The translations under genes and the position numbers were made by a program. From NCBI GenBank assembly GCA_021153265.1, contig JAGKTU010000091.1, positions 1 through 8,468 on the forward strand: 8,468 nt of DNA, given 5' to 3'. Of this stretch, positions 5,127-8,468 are shown piece after piece; position 1 is the first letter of the stretch; each line of letters opens with the position of its first letter. Source of the stretch: Clostridia bacterium (lineage in GTDB: Bacteria > Bacillota > Clostridia > Oscillospirales > Oscillospiraceae). The notes under the pieces are model-generated. The model was not told the DNA's origin and made no database searches. It saw only the letters and a program-made list of their open reading frames with translations.

Positions 5127-5708
5127 TTAGATGTAGCTCTCGACTTCGGCCTGGATGTTCTCCAGATCGCCGATCACGTCCATATTATGGGGGCAGAACA
5201 GGTAAGCAGACTGGGCGATCTTGTTCACCTTGCCGTCCAGAGCGTAGACGCAGCCGGACAGGAAGTCCACAACACGGCGAGCCATGGCCTTGTCCACATT
5301 CTCCATGTTGACAATGACAGCCTTATTGTTGCGCAGATCGTCAGCAGCCTTGGAAGTGTCATTGAAGCTGCCGGGACGGAACAGAACGACCTCCTGCTTG
5401 GAGCCGCGGCCCATGCTGACCACGGAACCGGAGAAGCCCATGGCAGGAGCAGCCTTGGCAGGTGCGGCAGCGGGAGCGGGGGCAGGTGCGGGAGCAGGGG
5501 TGGAAGCGAAAGAGGAGAAGCCGAAGTCGGCGGCAGGCTCGCTCACGGGAGCGGGAGCGGGAGCTGCGGCAGGGGCGCGGCGGGCGGAGCGGCGAGGCTC
5601 AGCAGGCTCATCGTAATCGTCGAGGTAATCGTCCTCTTCGTCATAATCATCGTAATCGTCGTCGGCGTAGGGCTGGGTAAACTTCTTGACATTATCCCAA
5701 AAACTCAT
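5127..5708 (-). CDS. sepF: SepF, FtsZ-membrane anchor of the divisome
   Basis: This 193-residue cytoplasmic protein bundles and tethers FtsZ polymers at the septum. The N-terminal amphipathic segment MSFWDNVKKF is the membrane-binding helix. A very acidic, Tyr-rich stretch (about 16-34) and a long Ala/Pro linker (about 45-86) follow. The conserved SepF core runs from about 103 to 180: EVVLFRPGSFNDTSKAADDLRN, the AVIVNMENVD strand and RRVVDFLSGCVYALDGKV. The ATG at 5708 is preferred to upstream in-frame starts because AGGAGG lies ten bases before it and the family N-terminus begins there. It sits 28 bases after yggS and 22 before divIVA. The ylmG and ylmH genes usually found between sepF and divIVA are missing. 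Confidence 0.94.
   Translation of the reverse strand: MSFWDNVKKFTQPYADDDYDDYDEEDDYLDDYDEPAEPRRSARRAPAAAPAPAPVSEPAADFGFSSFASTPAPAPAPAPAAAPAKAAPAMGFSGSVVSMGRGSKQEVVLFRPGSFNDTSKAADDLRNNKAVIVNMENVDKAMARRVVDFLSGCVYALDGKVNKIAQSAYLFCPHNMDVIGDLENIQAEVESYI
5451..5576 (-). repeat. Ala/Pro low-complexity segment in sepF
   Basis: Codons about 45-86 encode alternating Ala-Pro runs broken by a short Phe/Ser-rich island (DFGFSSFAST, 61-70). This is much longer than the linker in typical SepF proteins. Phe-Gly/Ser islands in a disordered linker can be a short interaction motif, but that role is inference. Confidence 0.75.
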
Positions 5709-5736
5709 TCTATATATTCCTCCTAATATCGTAACA

Positions 5737-6447
5737 TCAATGGTGATGGTTGCCGGTGTAGTTACGGGGACCAAAGATCGCGGTACCCACACGGATCATG
5801 GTGCTGCCGCAGGCGATGGCCTCGGTATAGTCATCGGACATACCCATGGACATAATGTCCACCACTACATTATCGTATTTTTTTGCCGTTATGTCAACAG
5901 ATAGTGCGTACATTTTTTGAAAAAATTTGCGATTATCTCCGTCTTTTTGACGAATTGGGGGGATTGCCATAAGGCCTTTGACAAAAACGTTGGGATATTG
6001 GGCCATGTTTTCCAAAGTGGAGAAGACGGACTCGGCGGAAAAGCCGCTCTTGCTCTCCTCTTCGCCGATATTGATTTCCAGCAGAATGTTCTGGACAATG
6101 CCCTGCTTGGCAGCTTCCTTCTGGATGGCTGCGAGGAGCCGTTCGGAGTCCACACTCTGGATCAGATCCACTTTGCCCACCACCTGCTTGACTTTGTTGG
6201 TCTGCAGGTGGCCGATGAAGTGGATGGGGGCGCCCTCATAGGCGTTTTCGGCGAGCTTTTGGGTCAATTCCTGGACTTTATTTTCGCCGCACAGATCCAC
6301 ACCGGCACGGATGGCCTCCCGGACGGCGTCGGCATCGTTCATTTTGGTGGCGGCGCAGAGGAGGATCTCTTTCGGGTCACGTCCGGCGGCCAAAGCGGCA
6401 GCGGTCATTTCGGAGCGGATACGGGCGATGTTTTCTGCGATGGACAT
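5737..6447 (-). CDS. yggS: PLP homeostasis protein (YggS/YlmE, PLPBP family)
   Basis: This 236-residue single-domain TIM-barrel protein binds pyridoxal 5'-phosphate without known enzymatic activity and buffers the cell's PLP pool. It matches the usual family length. The PLP lysine is K35 in AATKMN. Other signatures are GENKVQE (54-60), HFIGHLQTNK (76-85), SMGMSDDY (200-207) and the phosphate-binding GSTMIRVGTAIFG (214-226). The C-terminus ends in three histidines, an oddity of no clear meaning. The ATG at 6447 is preceded by AGAAGGAAG about eight bases upstream. Linkage to sepF is widespread in Gram-positive bacteria. A terminator between hfq and this gene suggests it starts a new transcription unit or receives reduced readthrough, but no convincing promoter is visible in the 81-base gap. 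Confidence 0.95.
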   Translation of the reverse strand: MSIAENIARIRSEMTAAALAAGRDPKEILLCAATKMNDADAVREAIRAGVDLCGENKVQELTQKLAENAYEGAPIHFIGHLQTNKVKQVVGKVDLIQSVDSERLLAAIQKEAAKQGIVQNILLEINIGEEESKSGFSAESVFSTLENMAQYPNVFVKGLMAIPPIRQKDGDNRKFFQKMYALSVDITAKKYDNVVVDIMSMGMSDDYTEAIACGSTMIRVGTAIFGPRNYTGNHHH

Positions 6448-6491
6448 ATGGTAAACTTCCTTCTTTCTGTGGCAGTTGGGAATTCTATAGG

Positions 6492-6519
6492 AAAAGGCGA
6501 CGGATTCTTCTCCGTCGCC
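6492..6519 (-). terminator. Intrinsic terminator downstream of hfq
   Basis: A perfect 9-bp GC-rich stem GGCGACGGA/TCCGTCGCC with loop GAAGAA is followed by TTTTCC on the minus strand. It begins 10 bases after the hfq stop. The short T-tract suggests partial termination, which would separate the mutL-miaA-hfq block from yggS-sepF-divIVA. Confidence 0.75.
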
Positions 6520-6528
6520 CTGGGCTGA

Positions 6529-6756
6529 TTATGCAGGAATAGCTGCTTTCAGCGGTCGGATGGGGGCAAGGGTGGAGATGGCGTGCTTGTAGATCATCTG
6601 CTGCTTGCCATCGGACACCAATACCACCACAAAGCTGTCATAGCCTGTGATGACCCCGCGGAGCTGGAAGCCGTTCATGAGAAACAATGTCACCGGCACT
6701 TTGTCCCGGCTGACCTCCCGGAGGATGGCTTCCTGTAATGTAATTGTATCCGTCAT
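6529..6756 (-). CDS. hfq: RNA chaperone Hfq
   Basis: This 75-residue protein should form a ring hexamer that binds A-rich and U-rich RNA. Sm1 is seen as VPVTLFLMNGFQLRGVITGYDSF (20-43) and Sm2 as QQMIYKHAISTLAPIRP (52-68). Q8 and the YKH triad (56-58), which line the proximal RNA-binding face in characterised Hfq proteins, are present. The arginine patch on the rim is sparser (REVSRDK) than in enterobacteria, and there is almost no C-terminal tail, both common in Firmicutes. The ATG at 6756 is chosen over one 33 bases upstream because AGAAGG lies seven bases before it and TITLQEA is the normal start. It follows miaA by 46 bases, the classic miaA-hfq pairing. Confidence 0.96.
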   Translation of the reverse strand: MTDTITLQEAILREVSRDKVPVTLFLMNGFQLRGVITGYDSFVVVLVSDGKQQMIYKHAISTLAPIRPLKAAIPA

Positions 6757-6802
6757 ATGTATACCTTCTTTCTTGAAATTGGCATACATATCCTATCATG
6801 TT

Positions 6803-7735
6803 TCACTTGTCGGTTTTGAAAATAACCTGTCGGGCTTTTTGAAGAATTTCTTCGTCGGTGGTATCTGCGGTACGGGTCAGCCAGTTCATATCCTTGTTCC
6901 GGCGGAACCAGGTCAGCTGGCGCTTGGCGTAGCGGCGGCTGGACTGGCGGACCAAGTCGGCGGCTTCCTCAATGGTGCCGAAGCCGTCCATGGCATCGAT
7001 GAACTCCTTGTAGCCGATGGCCTGCATGGCGGTGCATTTCTTGGGGATGCCGCTGTTTAAAAGGGTGCGGATCTCCTCCAGAAGACCCATTTCCAGCATC
7101 AGTCCCACACGGCGGTTAACCCGGTCGTAGAGGAGCGCGCGGGGTTCGTAATCCAGTCCCAGCCAGAGGGGACTGTACCGGGGAGGCAGGGACTGGGTGC
7201 GTGCGTTATGGGCGGTGATGGTTTCACCGGTTTCGTAGTAGACCTGCAGGGCGCGGACGATGCGGCGGGGGTTATTCATGGAATGGTCGGCGGAATAGGG
7301 GTCGATGGCCCGAAGACGCTCCAGAAGGGGTTCGACACCCACTTCTTCCAGCTCTTCTTCCAGATGGCGGCGGATGCCCGTGTCGGGGAAATCGGCAAAG
7401 TCGTTGCCACGGATCAGGCTGTCCATGTAAAGGCCGGTGCCGCCGGCGATGATGGCGGTCTTGCCCCGGGCGAGGATGTCCTCCAAAATGGGGGTAGCCA
7501 TGTCGCAATAGCGGCTGACAGAGAAGGGCTCGTCCGGCTCAATGATATCGATCATGTGGTGGGGGATGCCCTGCATTTCCTCATGGGTGGGCTTGGCGGT
7601 GCCGATGTCCATGCGCTTATAGATCTGCATGGAGTCGCAGGAGATGATCTCGGCGTTCAGCTCTTTCGCCAGCTCCACCGCAAGGGCGGTTTTGCCGGAG
7701 GCGGTGGGCCCGGCAAGACAGATAATGTTGTTCAT
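6803..7735 (-). CDS. miaA: tRNA dimethylallyltransferase
   Basis: This cytoplasmic enzyme transfers the dimethylallyl group to N6 of A37 in tRNAs reading UNN codons, the first step to i6A/ms2i6A. The 310 residues are full length. The P-loop GPTASGKT lies at 9-16, DSMQIYKRMDIGTAKPT at 34-50 with the catalytic-site Asp34, HHMID at 59-63, GGTGLY at 98-103, the NPRRIVRALQVYYETG insertion-domain region, and QAIGYKEF plus RRYAKRQLTWFRR in the C-terminal third. tRNA-Tyr in this window is a predicted substrate, since A37 follows its GTA anticodon. The ATG at 7735 has AGGAGG about nine bases upstream. It sits 21 bases after the small membrane protein gene and probably belongs to one mutL-miaA-hfq transcript. 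Confidence 0.97.
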   Translation of the reverse strand: MNNIICLAGPTASGKTALAVELAKELNAEIISCDSMQIYKRMDIGTAKPTHEEMQGIPHHMIDIIEPDEPFSVSRYCDMATPILEDILARGKTAIIAGGTGLYMDSLIRGNDFADFPDTGIRRHLEEELEEVGVEPLLERLRAIDPYSADHSMNNPRRIVRALQVYYETGETITAHNARTQSLPPRYSPLWLGLDYEPRALLYDRVNRRVGLMLEMGLLEEIRTLLNSGIPKKCTAMQAIGYKEFIDAMDGFGTIEEAADLVRQSSRRYAKRQLTWFRRNKDMNWLTRTADTTDEEILQKARQVIFKTDK

Positions 7736-7756
7736 GGGCTTGCGCCTCCTTTGAAA

Positions 7757-8035
7757 TCAGAGAATAAACAGAATCAGAATGCAGATGACGGCGATAAAAA
7801 TGGCGGCACAGAGATTAACAATGGCGGCGGTGCGGCTCTTGTTCCAGAGTTCCTTTGCCTGGATCAGCATGACCAGCGCGGTCAGGGGCATGTAGACACG
7901 AACGGCATCGTTCCATACGCCCAGAAGCTGCAGCAGGGCAAGGACGATCACGGCAATTGAACAGGTGATGGACGTGATGGTGAGGGCTTTTTCAAAGGGG
8001 GATTTCTGCTGCCAGCGAGTGTTGGATTGTTTCAT
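7757..8035 (-). CDS. Small three-helix membrane protein, function unknown
   Basis: I do not recognise a characterised family for this 92-residue protein. It has a short polar, basic N-terminus (MKQSNTRWQQKSPFEK) and three hydrophobic segments at about 17-40, 45-61 and 69-92, the last reaching the C-terminus. A charged loop KELWNKSR separates helices two and three. There are no obvious catalytic residues or metal motifs. AAGGTGAC just before the ATG at 8035 is a fair ribosome binding site. It lies 23 bases after mutL and 21 before miaA, all in one direction, so it is very probably translated from the same mRNA. The context does not reveal its role. Confidence 0.8.
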   Translation of the reverse strand: MKQSNTRWQQKSPFEKALTITSITCSIAVIVLALLQLLGVWNDAVRVYMPLTALVMLIQAKELWNKSRTAAIVNLCAAIFIAVICILILFIL

Positions 8036-8058
8036 AATGTCACCTTGCTTTCGGTGGT

Positions 8059-8468
8059 TTAGGTACGCTTGAATTGCTTTTCCAGTTGCTTTTTGCTCAA
8101 AGTGATGCAGATGGGGCGGCCGTGGGGGCAGTGCTTCAAGTCCTCCCGGGCCATGACTTCTCTTGCGATGGCCAGAAGCTCGGCTTCATCGTTGACCCAG
8201 CCGGCCTTGATGGCGGCTTTGCAGGCCACGGTGTGCAGAAGTTCGTCACGGACGGTGTCCTTGCGCTCTTTTTTGCCGGAGAGCAGGTCAGAGGCCAGGG
8301 TCTCGGCGGTGGCAGCGGCTTCGTCGGGACTTAGATCCATGGGGATCTGACGCAAAAGGACGGTGTTTTCGCCAAATTCCTCGATCTCAAAGCCTAATTC
8401 CTCCAGAAGTGCGGTGTTGCTGAGCAGTTCCGCAGCGGCGGAGGGGTTCAGGCGGACGGGGATGGGGG
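8059..8468 (-). CDS. mutL: DNA mismatch repair protein MutL, C-terminal part
   Basis: The frame stays open to the window edge, so 136 C-terminal residues are visible and the N-terminal ATPase is outside. The visible part is the dimerisation/endonuclease domain. It shows PIPVRLNPSAAAELLSN, LEELGFEIEEFGENTVLLRQIP, the ACKAAIKAG motif and CPHGRPICITLSKKQLEKQFKR at the end. ACxxAIKAG and CPHGRP are typical of MutL proteins with a metal-dependent nicking site, although the DQHAxxE motif itself would lie upstream of this window. MutL acts with MutS in post-replicative repair. A TTG at 8355 should not be taken as a start; the homology clearly continues upstream. The stop is 23 bases before the small membrane protein gene. 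Confidence 0.94.
   Translation of the reverse strand, partial: PIPVRLNPSAAAELLSNTALLEELGFEIEEFGENTVLLRQIPMDLSPDEAAATAETLASDLLSGKKERKDTVRDELLHTVACKAAIKAGWVNDEAELLAIAREVMAREDLKHCPHGRPICITLSKKQLEKQFKRT

Noticed and set aside
5462..5680. Arg-rich plus-strand open frame opposite sepF
   Set aside because: It is a shadow of the Ala/Pro linker codons read on the other strand.
5719..5736. Three C-terminal histidines of the PLP-binding protein (5740-5748) as a metal site or cloning tag
   Set aside because: There are only three residues, followed by a natural stop and native flanking sequence; no evidence for a tag or a metal site.
5709..5792. 28-codon upstream extension of sepF
   Set aside because: It overlaps the end of yggS, lacks a ribosome binding site, and the membrane-helix N-terminus begins at 5708 after AGGAGG.
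6448..6491. TATAGA as a -10 box for yggS
   Set aside because: The only matching -35 position falls in the terminator stem and does not resemble TTGACA.

Overview
The window looks like chromosomal DNA of a fairly GC-rich Clostridia-type Firmicute, most likely a gut member of the Oscillospiraceae/Ruminococcaceae. The taxon is inferred from family content: a tRNA-sensing T-box leader in front of ileS, SepF and DivIVA division genes, a MutL-MiaA-Hfq run, a VanZ-like protein and strong AGGAGG-type ribosome binding sites. Every recognisable gene lies on the minus strand, so transcription runs from high to low coordinates.

In transcription order the window opens inside mutL (C-terminal 136 residues). 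A small three-helix membrane protein, miaA and hfq follow at short spacings: mismatch repair, tRNA A37 prenylation and an RNA chaperone. An intrinsic terminator lies between hfq and the next gene. The second block is the PLP homeostasis gene yggS (ylmE), sepF and divIVA. Then comes an Ile-specific T-box leader (specifier AUC, T-box motif, terminator hairpin) controlling ileS, which ends at a strong terminator. The usual ylmG and ylmH genes between sepF and divIVA are absent.

A consensus-like extended -10 promoter next drives tRNA-Thr(TGT) and tRNA-Tyr(GTA), both with encoded CCA, closed by a long hairpin terminator. Beyond it are about 330 bases without a gene. This stretch holds a 25-base exact copy of the tRNA-Tyr 3' end and its own terminator, a second shorter copy, and at least four stem-loops. 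It is the least ordinary part of the window and looks like an integration scar, a decayed tRNA tandem or a mobile or repeated intergenic element.

The window ends with a VanZ-like membrane protein gene followed, 16 bases later, by the start of a lipoprotein gene that runs off the left edge. Most of the window is conserved housekeeping DNA. No new defence or metabolic system is visible; the tRNA-linked repeat region is the best candidate for something undescribed.
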